From JAEMQF01 sp963791595 (GTDB taxonomy: Bacteria; Pseudomonadota; Gammaproteobacteria; Burkholderiales; Burkholderiaceae_C), in assembly GCA_963791595.1 (NCBI GenBank), contig CAWBTF010000007.1, forward strand, positions 62,001-126,000: a DNA stretch of 64,000 nucleotides, read 5' to 3'. Below, in pieces: positions 35,864 through 44,991 of this stretch (within the stretch, counting starts at the first letter, position 1; every line of letters begins with the position of its first letter). The position numbers and the translations under genes were made by a program. Under the pieces are notes generated by a model. It had not been told where the DNA came from. It saw nothing but the letters and a program-made list of their open reading frames with translations, and ran no database searches.

Positions 35864-36685
35864 ATGATGCGTTCATTCCCGGTTGCATTGATTGTCGTCG
35901 TGATTGGCGTGTTGGGCGGATGTGCGCTTGCGCCGGTGGCCCCGCCGGTGCCGCCGCCCGCGGCAGTGGCCGAACTCGCCCCCGGCGGCAAGCTGCGCGC
36001 TGCCATCAACTTCGGCAACCCGATCCTCGCCAGCAAAGACCCGGCCACCGGAGCGCCACGCGGCGTGTCGGTCGACCTGTCGCGCGCGCTCGCTTCGCGC
36101 CTGGGCGTGGCGCTGGAGCTGGTGACGTTCGACGCCGCCGGCAAAGTGGTCGAAGCGGCGCGCACGGGTGCCTGGGACATCGCTTTCGTCGCGATCGACC
36201 CGGCGCGCGGCCAGGACATGCTGCAGACGCCGCCGTACGTGATCATCGAAGGTGCGTACCTGGTCGCCAATGACTCGCCGTTCCAGCGCAACGAAGACGT
36301 CGACCGCGAAGGCGTTCGCATCGCCGTGGGCAAGGGCAGCGCGTACGACCTGTTCCTGTCGCGCCAACTCAAGCAGGCGCGCATCGTCTACGCGCCCACG
36401 TCACCGGCCGTCACCGACCTCTTCGTCGCGCAGAAGCTGGATGTCGCGGCCGGCGTGAAGCAGCAGCTCGAAGCGGATGCGAAACGCCTGGGCGGCCTGC
36501 GCCTGCTGCCGGGGCGCTTCATGGTGATCAACCAGGCGATGGCCACGCCCAATGGCCGCGACGCGGGTGCGCGCTACCTCAACCAGTTTGTCGAGCAGAT
36601 GAAGGCATCGGGCTTCGTCGCGCAGGCGCTGGCGCGCCATGGCATTGAAGGCGCGGCGGTGGCGCCGGCGGCTGCCGGGCAGTAG
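35864..36685 (+). CDS. Periplasmic amino-acid-type binding lipoprotein (SBP_bac_3)
   Basis: 273 aa, family 3 solute-binding protein. The N-terminal lipobox VLGGC (Cys about residue 19) marks a lipoprotein. The body has KLRAAINFGNPIL, GVSVDLSRALASRLGV, EAARTGAWDIAFVAIDPARG and ARYLNQFVEQMKASGFV, all standard for polar amino-acid receptors. ATGATG at 35864 follows AAGGAGG. No permease or ATPase gene of this type is near. It follows the atypical SDR by 60 bases and could share its transcript. Confidence 0.82.
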   Translation: MMRSFPVALIVVVIGVLGGCALAPVAPPVPPPAAVAELAPGGKLRAAINFGNPILASKDPATGAPRGVSVDLSRALASRLGVALELVTFDAAGKVVEAARTGAWDIAFVAIDPARGQDMLQTPPYVIIEGAYLVANDSPFQRNEDVDREGVRIAVGKGSAYDLFLSRQLKQARIVYAPTSPAVTDLFVAQKLDVAAGVKQQLEADAKRLGGLRLLPGRFMVINQAMATPNGRDAGARYLNQFVEQMKASGFVAQALARHGIEGAAVAPAAAGQ

Positions 36686-36718
36686 TGCGCCGCGCAAGCA
36701 ATCTCCCGCGTCAGCGCG

Positions 36719-37483
36719 CTACGGCATCAACTGCCCGCCGTTCACCTCGATGATCTGGCCGGTGATGTAGCTGCTTGCGGCCTCCGACGCGAGGAACAGA
36801 AACGCGCCGGCGCATTCGTCGGCGGTTCCCAGGCGCCCCATCGGCACCGTCGCCTGCATCGCGTCGAGCGTGGCCTTCGGTGTGTGCCGGTCGTGCAGCG
36901 GCGTGTCGATCACGCCCGGCGCGACACCGTTGACGCGCACCTTGTACGGCACGAACTCCTTCGCCAGGCCGCGCGTCAGCGTGCTGACGAAGCCTTTGCT
37001 GGCGGCATACAGCACCACGCCAGGCCCGCCGCCGTTGCGCGCGGCGATCGACGTGACGTTGATGATGTTGCCCTGCCCCTGGGCGCGAAACACCGGCAGC
37101 ACCGCCTGGCACATCGTGAACACGGAGCGAACGTTCAAGTCGAGCATCGCGTCCAGGAACGCCGAGTCGAGGCTGATGAACGGCCTGCGCTCGATCACAT
37201 TGCCGGCATTGTTGACGAGCACGTCGATGCGCCCGAAGTGGCGGTGCACGTCGGCCACCAGGCGCATCAGCTCGGCCTCGCGCGTTGCATCGGCCCGGAA
37301 CGTCGCCGCCTTGCCGCCGGCCGCGCTCACGTCAGCGGCGACCTCGCGTGCCGCCGCTTCACTCGAGTGGTAATGCACCGCCACCGCCGCGCCGGCGCGG
37401 CCGAAAGCGCGTGCCGCAGCAGCGCCGATGCCGGTGCTCGCGCCGGTGATGAGGATCACTTTGTCTTTGAGATCGGAGTGCAC
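36719..37483 (-). CDS. FabG-like short-chain dehydrogenase of the BKACE operon
   Basis: 254-aa SDR. Cofactor motif TGASTGIG, NNAG, catalytic Ser in VTSIAARNG and YAASK; the C-terminal GQIIEVNGGQLMP fits the 3-oxoacyl-reductase type. It is the last gene of the leftward operon, 9 bases after the BKACE stop. It probably reduces or oxidises a keto or hydroxy group in the same pathway. ATG at 37483 (MHSDLKDKVILITG) is the family start. Confidence 0.88.
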   Translation of the reverse strand: MHSDLKDKVILITGASTGIGAAAARAFGRAGAAVAVHYHSSEAAAREVAADVSAAGGKAATFRADATREAELMRLVADVHRHFGRIDVLVNNAGNVIERRPFISLDSAFLDAMLDLNVRSVFTMCQAVLPVFRAQGQGNIINVTSIAARNGGGPGVVLYAASKGFVSTLTRGLAKEFVPYKVRVNGVAPGVIDTPLHDRHTPKATLDAMQATVPMGRLGTADECAGAFLFLASEAASSYITGQIIEVNGGQLMP

Positions 37484-37492
37484 CGATGACCC

Positions 37493-38437
37493 TCAGAAGT
37501 TCACGTTCGCCCGGCCCTTCAACTGCAACATGTCGCGCGCCTCGTCGGCGGTCGCAACTTCGAGCCCCAGGCCTTCGATGATCTGGCGCGCGGCGCGCAC
37601 CTGTTGCGCGTTGCTCTCGGCAAGTTGCCCCGGGCCGATCCACAGCGAATCTTCCAGCCCGACGCGCACGTTGCCGCCCAGCGCCACCGACTGCGCGGCA
37701 ATCGGCAGCTGATTCCTCCCGGCGCCGAGCACGCTCCAGTAGTAGTCATCGCCGAACAGCCGGTCCGCGGTGCGCTTCATGTGCGCCACGTCTTCCGGGT
37801 GCGGGCCGATGCCGCCCAGGATGCCGAACACCGACTGGATGAAGAACGGCGCCTTCACCAGGCCACGGTCCGCGAAGTGGCGCAGCGTGTAGAGGTGGCC
37901 GATGTCGTAGCACTCGATCTCGAAGCGCGTATTGTTCGCGGCGCAGGTGGTCAGGATGTTCGCGATGTCGCGGAACGTGTTCTTGAAGATGCGCTCGTCA
38001 GAGCCTTCGAGGTAGGGGCGCTCCCAGTCGAACTTGAACTCGGGAAAGCGCGCGAGCATCGGGTACAGGCCGAAGTTCATCGACCCCATGTTGAGCGACG
38101 CGACTTCGGGCTTGAAGTGGGCGCAGGGCTTCAGGCGCTCTTCCACGCCCATCGTCGGCGCGCCGCCGGTGGTGATGTTGATCACCGCGTCGCAGGCTTG
38201 TCTGATGCGGCCGAGGAACGGCGCGAACGCCTCGGGGCGCTGGTCGGGCCGGCCGTCTACGGGATCGCGCGCGTGCAGGTGCACGAGCGCCGCGCCGGCG
38301 GCGTGCGCGCCGAGTGCCGCTTCGGCGATTTCATCGGCGGTGATCGGCAGATAGCGCGACATCGTCGGCGTGTGGATCGCGCCGGTGACGGCGCAGGTGA
38401 TCATGACTTTGCGGCGATTGGTCTTGGCTTTGGGCAT
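37493..38437 (-). CDS. BKACE beta-keto acid cleavage enzyme (3-keto-5-aminohexanoate cleavage family)
   Basis: 314-aa TIM-barrel enzyme that condenses a beta-keto acid with acetyl-CoA and splits it to acetoacetyl-CoA plus a shortened amine or acid product. The zinc ligands are visible in VHLHARDP (two His) and VGLEDS (Glu). Other family landmarks are the N-terminal CAVTGAIHTPTMSRYLPIT, NITTGG and GILGGIGPHPEDV. ATG at 38437 follows GGAGAA. Known substrates of the family include 3-keto-5-aminohexanoate and dehydrocarnitine; specificity here is not readable. The preceding dehydrogenase gene supports beta-hydroxy acid oxidation just before this step. Confidence 0.92.
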   Translation of the reverse strand: MPKAKTNRRKVMITCAVTGAIHTPTMSRYLPITADEIAEAALGAHAAGAALVHLHARDPVDGRPDQRPEAFAPFLGRIRQACDAVINITTGGAPTMGVEERLKPCAHFKPEVASLNMGSMNFGLYPMLARFPEFKFDWERPYLEGSDERIFKNTFRDIANILTTCAANNTRFEIECYDIGHLYTLRHFADRGLVKAPFFIQSVFGILGGIGPHPEDVAHMKRTADRLFGDDYYWSVLGAGRNQLPIAAQSVALGGNVRVGLEDSLWIGPGQLAESNAQQVRAARQIIEGLGLEVATADEARDMLQLKGRANVNF

Positions 38438-38484
38438 GGGGGTTCTCCGGGTTCGGTGATGTTGATGAGGCAATGCGGACGACT

Positions 38485-39444
38485 TCAGGCCTGTGCTTCC
38501 TGCCACAGGGGCTGCTTGAGCTTGTGCTCCGCCAGCGCGGCGAGGCGCTCGTTCCTCCACAGGCTCTTCTGCGCGATCTGCTCGGCGCTTGGGGCCGGGC
38601 CCCAATCCTGCGCCACTTTGCTCCAGGCTGCGTCGTCCCACACGGCAGGCGTGGGCAGGTCGGCCATGTAGCGGCGGAACCAGGGAACGTAGCGCTCGCA
38701 ATAGTCGGCGATGCCGCGCGGCGCATTGAGCTCGATCGTCTCGAACGGCCCCATGAACGACCAGCGCAGCCCCAGGCCGTGGGCGACGGTGGCGTCCAGG
38801 TCCTGCGGGCTGACCACGCCTTCTTGCACGAGGCGGAAGGCTTCGGTCAACAGCGCGACCTGCAGGCGATTGAGCACGAAGCCGTCGATCTCGCGCTTCA
38901 CGTCGACCGGCACCTGGCCCACACTGATCATCACTTCGCGCGCGAAGTCCTTGGTCGCCTGCGTGGTCCATGGCGCGCCGCACAGTTCGACCACCGGTGC
39001 CAGGTGCGGCGGGTTCACCGGGTGCGCGACGATGCAGCGCGCACGGCACGACAGCGACTCGGTGAACTTGGACGCAACTATCGCCGAAGTGGACGACGCC
39101 AATACGCAACGCGGCGGCGCCGCGGCGTCGAGCGCGGCGAACGTGGCCAGCTTGACCTCCAGCGTTTCGGGGCCGCTTTCCTGCACGTAGTCGGCGCCAC
39201 GCACCGCGTCTTTCAGCGTGTGCACGACCTGCACGCGCGCCGCGGCCGCTTTGGCGTCGACGACGAGCCCGTGCGACTCGAGCTCGCGCAGCGACAGCGC
39301 GACGCGCCCATGCGCGGTCTCGCGCTGCTCGACATCAGGGTCCCACACCTGCACCTGCCAGCCGGCGCGCGCGAACACGTTCGCCCACGAGCGGCCGATC
39401 AGGCCGGCGCCGACGATCCCCACGGTTCGAATCTGATCAGTCAT
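38485..39444 (-). CDS. 3-hydroxyacyl-CoA dehydrogenase family (lambda-crystallin/carnitine DH-like)
   Basis: 319 aa. Rossmann motif GIVGAGLIG near residue 11, the catalytic His in CIVAHPVNPP, and the C-terminal helical domain with EIDGFVLNRLQVALLTEAF. Single-domain members of this kind act on free hydroxy acids such as L-carnitine or gulonate rather than long acyl-CoAs. ATG at 39444 (MTDQIRTVG) follows GAGGTG. It begins 14 bases after the livF stop and ends 47 bases before the BKACE start. Together they form an obvious dehydrogenase-then-cleavage pair. Confidence 0.88.
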   Translation of the reverse strand: MTDQIRTVGIVGAGLIGRSWANVFARAGWQVQVWDPDVEQRETAHGRVALSLRELESHGLVVDAKAAAARVQVVHTLKDAVRGADYVQESGPETLEVKLATFAALDAAAPPRCVLASSTSAIVASKFTESLSCRARCIVAHPVNPPHLAPVVELCGAPWTTQATKDFAREVMISVGQVPVDVKREIDGFVLNRLQVALLTEAFRLVQEGVVSPQDLDATVAHGLGLRWSFMGPFETIELNAPRGIADYCERYVPWFRRYMADLPTPAVWDDAAWSKVAQDWGPAPSAEQIAQKSLWRNERLAALAEHKLKQPLWQEAQA

Positions 39445-39458
39445 CTGCACCTCGTCTT

Positions 39459-40187
39459 CTAAAGCCACAACACCTTGCGCCGCAGTTCGATGTCGCGCGA
39501 CAGCGCCGCCGACGGACCCGTGTGCGTGACCTCGCCGCGCTCCAGCGCGACCGTGCGATCCGACAGCGCGAGCGCCAGGTCGAGATGATGATCGACGATC
39601 AGGATCGCGACTTCATGCCGCAGCTTGTCGAACGCCTCGAACAGTTCTTCCACGATCGCCGGCGCCAGCCCCTCGAACGGCTCGTCGAGCAGCAGTATGC
39701 GCGTGTCGCCCGACAGCGCGCGCGCCACCGCCACCATCTGCTGCTCTCCCCCCGACAGGTAATCGGCCGGCGAGCGCCAGCGCTCCTTGATGCGCGGGAA
39801 GAACGCGAAGATCTTGTCGTCGTCCCAATGGATCGCCTGGCCGGCGCCTTCTGCTGCGGCGATGCCGCCGCGGCGCTTCAGCCGCCCGAGCTCCATGTTC
39901 TGCGCCACCGACATGCCGGCGAACAGGCCGCGCCCCTGCGGCACGTAGGCGACGCCCAGCCGCGCAATCTGCGCTGCAGGTCGCTGCGCGAGCGCCACAC
40001 TGCCCAGCGCGATGCTGCCGCTGGCCGGTGCGCTGACGCCGATGATCGATTTCAGCAGCGTCGACTTGCCCGCGCCGTTGCGCCCGAGCAGGGCGACGAT
40101 TTCGTTGTGGTGCACGTCCAGGTTCACGTCGCGCAGGATGTGGCTCTTGCCGTAGAACGTGTTCACGCCTCGCAGGCGCAGCAGCAC
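39459..40187 (-). CDS. livF: LIV-type ABC transporter ATPase LivF
   Basis: 242-aa ATPase of the branched-chain-amino-acid-type importer. Walker A GRNGAGKS, Q-loop VPQGRGLF, signature LSGGEQQ, Walker B ILLLDEP, switch VDHHLD. The start is GTG at 40187 (MLLRLRGVNTFYGKSH), which fits LivF length, but there is no clear ribosome site. The preceding LivG frame runs through with no stop, so a single LivG-LivF polypeptide with a shift near 40190 is possible. Couples ATP to import with LivG, LivH and LivM. Confidence 0.85.
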   Translation of the reverse strand: MLLRLRGVNTFYGKSHILRDVNLDVHHNEIVALLGRNGAGKSTLLKSIIGVSAPASGSIALGSVALAQRPAAQIARLGVAYVPQGRGLFAGMSVAQNMELGRLKRRGGIAAAEGAGQAIHWDDDKIFAFFPRIKERWRSPADYLSGGEQQMVAVARALSGDTRILLLDEPFEGLAPAIVEELFEAFDKLRHEVAILIVDHHLDLALALSDRTVALERGEVTHTGPSAALSRDIELRRKVLWL

Positions 40188-41016
40188 GGTAGTTGCGCGC
40201 GGCGCTCGTACGCTCTTTCGCGGCGAGCGCGTGCGAACCCGCGCCGATGTAGACCTCCTGCACGCGTGGCGAGTTGCGCGCGTCGTCGACGGTGCCGTCG
40301 ACGAGCACCTCGCCGTCATTCATCACCGTCACCGCGTCGGCCAGAGCGAAGACGCGGTCGATGTCGTGTTCCACCAGCAGCACCGGCAGGTCGGCCGAGA
40401 TGCCCTTGATGAGCTGGCCGACGCGTTCGCGTTCGGCGCTTGCCAGCCCTGCCAGAGGTTCATCGAGCAGCAGCACGCGTGGGCGGGTGGCGAGCGCCAC
40501 CGCCATGTCGAGCAGGCGCTGCCCGCCGTAAGAGAGCGACGCCGCGGGCGCCTGTTCCACGCCGCCCAGGCCCATCGTGCGCGAGACTTCGGCGGCGTCG
40601 CGGTTCACGTCGTGCAGCGACAACGCATCGGCCCACAGCGCAAAGCGTTTGGGGTGCCGCGCCTGCACCGCCAGGCGCACGTTCTCGGCGACCGTCAGCG
40701 AGCCGAACAGATTCGTGATCTGGAACGAGCGGCCGATTCCGGCCTGCGTGATCGCCTCGGGCGATTGCCCCTGAAGCGATTGGCCGGCGAGCGTGACCGT
40801 GCCGCGATCGGGCGTGAACAGCCCCGAGATCAGGTTGAACGCGGTCGTCTTGCCCGCACCGTTCGGGCCGATCAGCGCGTGCAGGGTTCGGTCGCGCAGG
40901 CGCAGCGACATGTCTTTCACTGCCTGGATTCCGCCGAAGTGTTTGGCGAGATTCAGCGCTTCGAGCACGTTGCCTCCGGCCGTGTGCGGTGGGCGCAGGA
41001 ACTCGGGCAGCACCAC
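40188..41016 (-). CDS. livG: LIV-type ABC transporter ATPase LivG
   Basis: About 276 aa of ATPase: Walker A GPNGAGKTT, Q-loop GRSFQITNLF, signature LSYGGQRL, Walker B VLLLDEP, switch VEHDID. It begins near GTG 41016 (VLPEFLRPPHTAGGNVLEAL). No stop follows the natural end (GSHALAAKERTSAAR); the frame stays open to 39613, so the end given is where homology stops. LivM likewise has no stop before it. Either the reading lost two bases in assembly or the three genes form a fusion. Spacer peptides between the domains look like normal fusion linkers. Confidence 0.75.
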
Positions 41017-41998
41017 GCTGCCGCGCCTGCCGCTGCGCCATCGCCGCCTCGCCCACCACCACCTTGCGCCAGCGCGCGGTGGCGCGCTCGTACAGACCCA
41101 CCAGGCCGGTCGGCGAAAACACGATGAAGGCGACGAACAGGATGCCGAAGGCGAGCAGCCAATGCTCGGTCACGCGCGACAGCGAATCGCGAAAGATCAC
41201 GAAGAACAGCGCGCCCAGGGCAGGGCCGAGGAACGAGCGCATGCCGCCGATGATCACCATCGCGAGCAACTCGCCGGAAAACGCCACCGAAATCGGCTCG
41301 GCCGACGTCATGCGGTTGTTCAACGCGAGCAGCATGCCAGCGAGACCGGTGAGCGTGGCTGACGCGACGAACGCGGTGAGCTTGACGCGGTTCGTTGGGT
41401 AGCCGATGAAGCGCGCGCGCTGTTCGTTCTCGCGGATCGCGACCAGCACGCTGCCGAGCGGCGAACGGTGAAAGCGCCACAGTGCGAACAGCGCAGCGAA
41501 AGCGATGCAGGCGACCAGCACGTAGTACAGCCCCGCGCTCTCGAACGACACGCCCGCCAGCACCGGCCGCGTGATGCCGCCCAGGCCGTTTTCGCCGCCG
41601 GTCACTTCCGTCCAGCGGAATGCCACCGAATACAGCATCGCCGAGAGTGCCAGCGTCAACAGCGAAAAATAGACGCCGCGCCGGCGCAGGATCAGAAAAC
41701 CGAACACGAGCGAGACCACGATCACGAGTGCCAGGCCGATCAGCGCCGGCAACACGAACGAGCCCGGCGCAAAAGCGCGCTGCGTCATTCCGACCGCATA
41801 GGCCGCGAGGCCGAACCACGCGCCATGGCCGAACGACGTGAGCCCGGTGTAACCCACCAGGATGTTCAGCGCCATGCACGCCAGCGCGAAGATCACGACT
41901 TCGGTGGCCGACGTGACGCCGAGGCCGAACAAGCCGAGCACGAACGGCAGCAGCACGAGCGCAAGCGCGGCAAGGATCAGGTCGCGGCGGATCGGCAT
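41017..41998 (-). CDS. livM: LIV-type ABC transporter permease LivM
   Basis: Inner-membrane permease of the importer, about 325 aa of homologous protein with eight or more helices from MPIRRDLILAALALVLL. Permease landmarks are ALNILVGYTGLTSFGHGAWF, FLILRRRGVYFSLLTLA and MVIIGGMRSFLGPALGA. ATG at 41998 follows GGAG. The homology ends near TARWRKVVVGEAAMAQR and the frame then continues without a stop to 40460 across livG. A LivM-LivG fusion is known in several proteobacteria. The gene is separated from livH by repeat DNA. Confidence 0.8.
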
Positions 41999-41999
41999 T

Positions 42000-42700
42000 T
42001 CAGTCGCTCCACCCCACGTCGCGCGACCCGCGACGAATGGAACGCGGATGCGTCGCGAAAGGGTGCTTTCGGCCCGTTGCTGCCGTTCGCCGCTGCGCAA
42101 ACGCCAGCTTCGGCCCCGTTGCTGTCGCTCGCCACTGTTCGCACGCCAGCGACCGCGCGAGGGCAGGTGGCCCGGGGTACGTTCTCCGGCCCACGCTCGC
42201 GGGGCACCGGATATGGTCCACGGCGCGCAACTCCATCAACGCCAGCCAAGCGCGCGAAGAGCCAGGACACCGCGAATGGGACCTGCGCCCGTACCCCGAG
42301 CCACCTGCCCGGGCACCGCCGGTGGTGCGCCTCGTGGTGCCGCGCCAACGATCGTTGCACAGGGCGGTGGTGGTGCCCCCGGGCGGAGGCCCCATTCGCG
42401 GTGTCCTGGCTCTTCCTGCGCTTGGACGGTGATGATGCGGCTGAACGTGGTGGGCTGTGGTGGCGCCCCGCGAGCGTGGGCCGGAGAACGGGGGCGCCGC
42501 CATCGACCTGGGTAACGGTCGTTGGGGGGCTGGGCCGGCAAGGGCAAAAGGTTCTCGCTCGAAGCCGCCAGTCTCCTGCCCTCGCGCCGACGCATGGGCG
42601 CACAGCGAACGCTCAAAGGACAGCAACACGCCGGAAGCAGACAGAACCCAACTGAAGGCTCGGGGCAGGTCGACACGGCGGAGCTGCATTTCAGTGCTGC
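42000..42700. repeat. Non-coding block of nested inverted and tandem repeats between livH and livM
   Basis: No gene is recognised on either strand. Two adjacent 42-base copies (42065-42106, 42107-42148; roughly three quarters alike) open the block. Three inverted repeats follow. 42163-42181 pairs with 42290-42308 (19 nt, one mismatch). 42180-42208 pairs with 42462-42490 (29 nt, one mismatch). 42256-42280 pairs perfectly with 42391-42415 (25 nt). The 25-nt arms enclose GC-rich sequence with smaller palindromes (for example AACGATCGTT near 42348). The RNA would fold into a long rod within the operon transcript. The block looks like a dispersed repeat rather than an insertion sequence: no transposase and no flanking duplication are seen. 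Confidence 0.7.
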
Positions 42701-43570
42701 TCACTCGAAGCGCTGGATGCGTTCGCCGAACAGGCCGCGCGGGCGCACCAGCAGCACGAGCAGCATCAGCAGGTAGATCGCGGCTTCCGAATACTGCGGA
42801 AACCCGGCGGCGGTGACCATGCCCTTCGTCAACCCGACGATCAGCGCCGCGAGCACGACACCCCAGAACGACCCGAGCCCGCCGATCACGACGACGACGA
42901 ACGCCGAGGTGATGATCTCCGCGCCCATGGCGGGGTGGATGCTGAAGATCGGCGCGAGCATCACGCCGGCCAGCCCCGCCAGGCCGATGCCGAGAAACGC
43001 GATCGCCGCCATGTAGGGTTCGAGCGAGATGCCCAGAGCCCCCACCATGTCAGGGTTCTGCACACCGGCTCGCACCACGCGGCCGAACGGCGTGCGCTGC
43101 AGCAGGAACCACAGGCCGGCGACGCAGGCCACCGCGACCGCCAGGATCAGCAAGCGATAACGCGGGTAGACGAAGTCGCCGATGAAGATCTGGCCACGCA
43201 GTTCCTGCGGGATCGACCACGACAGCGGCGGCGCACCGAACACCATGCGCAGCACCTGCTCGGCGACCATCGCCAACCCGAACGTCAACAGCAACGACAG
43301 CGCAGGGTCGGCCTTGTAGAAGCGCCGGAACAGCAGCCGCTCGATCAGCACACCCAAAGCGCCCACCAGCAAGGGTGAGAGCAGTGCCGCGCCGGCAAAG
43401 CCCAGCGACTGGCCGATGCTGACCGCCAGATAAGCGCCGATCGCGTAGAACGCGCCGTGCGCGAGGTTGACGATGCCGCCGAGCGAAAAAATCAGCGACA
43501 GGCCGAGCGCGATCAGCAGGTAGTACGCGCCCGCGAGCAGGCCGTTGAGGAGGTGTTGGACGAAGAGCAC
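42701..43570 (-). CDS. livH: LIV-type ABC transporter permease LivH
   Basis: 289-aa permease with about eight helices. The N terminus FVQHLLNGLLAGAYYLLIAL, the GIVNLAHGAFYAIGAYLA motif and the EAA-like loop VVIGGLGSFWGVVLAALI are diagnostic. ATG at 43570. It follows the receptor gene by 50 bases, with a hairpin between. It ends at 42701, next to the repeat block, so expression of livM downstream must pass through that structure or use its own promoter. Confidence 0.9.
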   Translation of the reverse strand: MLFVQHLLNGLLAGAYYLLIALGLSLIFSLGGIVNLAHGAFYAIGAYLAVSIGQSLGFAGAALLSPLLVGALGVLIERLLFRRFYKADPALSLLLTFGLAMVAEQVLRMVFGAPPLSWSIPQELRGQIFIGDFVYPRYRLLILAVAVACVAGLWFLLQRTPFGRVVRAGVQNPDMVGALGISLEPYMAAIAFLGIGLAGLAGVMLAPIFSIHPAMGAEIITSAFVVVVIGGLGSFWGVVLAALIVGLTKGMVTAAGFPQYSEAAIYLLMLLVLLVRPRGLFGERIQRFE

Positions 43571-43582
43571 GACAAGCCGGCA

Positions 43583-43600
43583 TCCCGGCGCAAGCCGGGA
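43583..43600. promoter_or_regulatory. Intercistronic hairpin between receptor gene and livH
   Basis: TCCCGGC (43583-43589) and GCCGGGA (43594-43600) form a perfect 7-bp stem closed by GCAA on this strand (TTGC in the leftward RNA). Such hairpins after the receptor gene often protect it from decay or limit read-through, giving excess binding protein over permease. This role is inferred by position. Confidence 0.5.
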
Positions 43601-43620
43601 CCCACTGCGTCAGACCAGGC

Positions 43621-44865
43621 TCACGCCATCTTGCACTCGTTCTCCTCCGCCGTGCTCGCGATCACCTCCAGCGACTCGTTAGCCCCGGGAACCGGCGCCG
43701 ACGAGCGGAAGATGTCGAAGGCGTTCTTGACTTCGGCCGCCGGCAGCGCCTGCACCGTGTACATCTCGTGCATCATCTGGTGGTCGGCCTTGCGGAAGTA
43801 GCCTTCGCGCGTTTTCATCAGGCCGAACTTCGCGCCTTTTTCGAAGTGCTCGACGACCTTGATCGAATCGATCGACTTGGTCTCGGCCATCGCCTGCATC
43901 GTCAGCTTGATCGCGTTGTAGTCGCCCCATGCCTGGTTCTCGGGCGGGCGGTTGTAGCGCTTCGTGAACTCGGCGACGAACTTCTTGGTGTCGGGCGTGT
44001 CGATCAGGTGGTGCCACACCACCGGCCAGGTGCCGAGGAAGTTGCCCTTGCCGGCGCCCCAGGCCAGCGCCGTGTCGAAGCCGAAGCCCGCCACCGGAAA
44101 CGCCAGGCCGAACTCGGAATACTGCTTCAGGAAGTTCGTGACCTGGTTGCCCGCCAGGTTGGAGATCACCAGATCGGGCTTGGCACTGCGGATTTCCAGC
44201 AGCAGCGGCGAGAAGTCGGTCGCGTCGGTCGGCACCAGTTTGTCGGCAGCGAAATCGCCGCCGTTCGCGGCCATGAAGCGCTTGGACACGCGCAGCAGGT
44301 CGTGGCCAAACGCGTAGTCGGCCGTCAGCGAGAACCACTTCTTGCCCTTCACCAGGCCCTGCGCCATCAGCGAGCGGCCGCAGGTCTTGACGTACATCGA
44401 GTTCTGGCTCTCGATGTGGAACATGAACTTCTTGCAACCCTTGCCTCGCAGCTCGTCCGAGTTGGCTCCGGTGTTGATGAACAGCGTCTTGGTGCGCTCT
44501 GCCACCTGGCTGATCGTCAGCGCCGAGGCCGACGAGATCTCGCCGATGATGCACGCCACCTTGTCGCGCTCGATCATGCGCTCGGCCTTGGTCGACGCGG
44601 TCTGCGGGTTCACCGAGTCTTCTTTCAGCAGCTCGACCTTGCGCCCGTTCACGCCGCCCGCGGCGTTGATCTCAGTCACCGCCATGTCAGCCGCCTGGAC
44701 CGCGAATTCGCCCAGTGGCCCGAGGAAGCCAGTGCGCGGCGTGAGGTGGCCGATGCGGATGGCGTCCGCCTGGGCGCGGCTGAGTGCGGGAAAGCCGAGC
44801 GTCGCCACGGTGGCGGTGGCGCCGGCGACCACGCTGCGCCGGCGGGTGTTGATCGATTCGCTCAT
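43621..44865 (-). CDS. LIV-type ABC transporter substrate-binding protein
   Basis: 414-aa periplasmic receptor, type-I fold. Tat-like signal NTRRRSVVAGATATVATLGF, cleaved near LSRAQA. Family landmarks: IRIGHLTPRTGFLGPLGEF, INAAGGVNGRKVELLKED, AERMIERDKVACIIGEISS, and VVWHHLIDTPDTKKFVAEF. ATG at 44865 follows AGGAGA. It is the first gene of the operon, reading away from the GntR regulator. Ligands of this family include amino acids, amides, urea and aromatic acids, so substrate is not fixed; the downstream enzymes suggest a hydroxy acid. Confidence 0.88.
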   Translation of the reverse strand: MSESINTRRRSVVAGATATVATLGFPALSRAQADAIRIGHLTPRTGFLGPLGEFAVQAADMAVTEINAAGGVNGRKVELLKEDSVNPQTASTKAERMIERDKVACIIGEISSASALTISQVAERTKTLFINTGANSDELRGKGCKKFMFHIESQNSMYVKTCGRSLMAQGLVKGKKWFSLTADYAFGHDLLRVSKRFMAANGGDFAADKLVPTDATDFSPLLLEIRSAKPDLVISNLAGNQVTNFLKQYSEFGLAFPVAGFGFDTALAWGAGKGNFLGTWPVVWHHLIDTPDTKKFVAEFTKRYNRPPENQAWGDYNAIKLTMQAMAETKSIDSIKVVEHFEKGAKFGLMKTREGYFRKADHQMMHEMYTVQALPAAEVKNAFDIFRSSAPVPGANESLEVIASTAEENECKMA

Positions 44866-44889
44866 GGGGGTCTCCTGGGTTGCCACATT

Positions 44890-44922
44890 CTGTGATCACA
44901 GTTATCGTGCCAACAAATTGGC
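44890..44922. promoter_or_regulatory. Palindromes in the divergent promoter of the BKACE operon (GntR operator candidate)
   Basis: CTGTGATCACAG at 44890-44901 is a perfect 12-bp palindrome, 25 bases upstream of the receptor start. A second, GCCAACAAATTGGC (44909-44922), has perfect 5-bp arms. Both lie between the receptor gene (44865) and the regulator gene (44992). FCD-type GntR proteins bind short palindromes at divergent promoters, so the first is the best operator candidate. Confidence 0.55.
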
Positions 44923-44991
44923 TGTTTGTCCAGCCGGGACTCTACCGATCGAGGCACCGGTCTGGCAAGCGGCACCACGTCGAAAAGGATC

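Noticed and set aside
42163..42490. CRISPR-like array
   Set aside because: Repeats are inverted and interleaved, not regularly spaced direct repeats, and no cas gene is near.
42000..42704. A 234-codon reverse frame in the repeat block
   Set aside because: Its peptide is low-complexity and echoes the inverted repeats on both strands; no family, no ribosome site of note.
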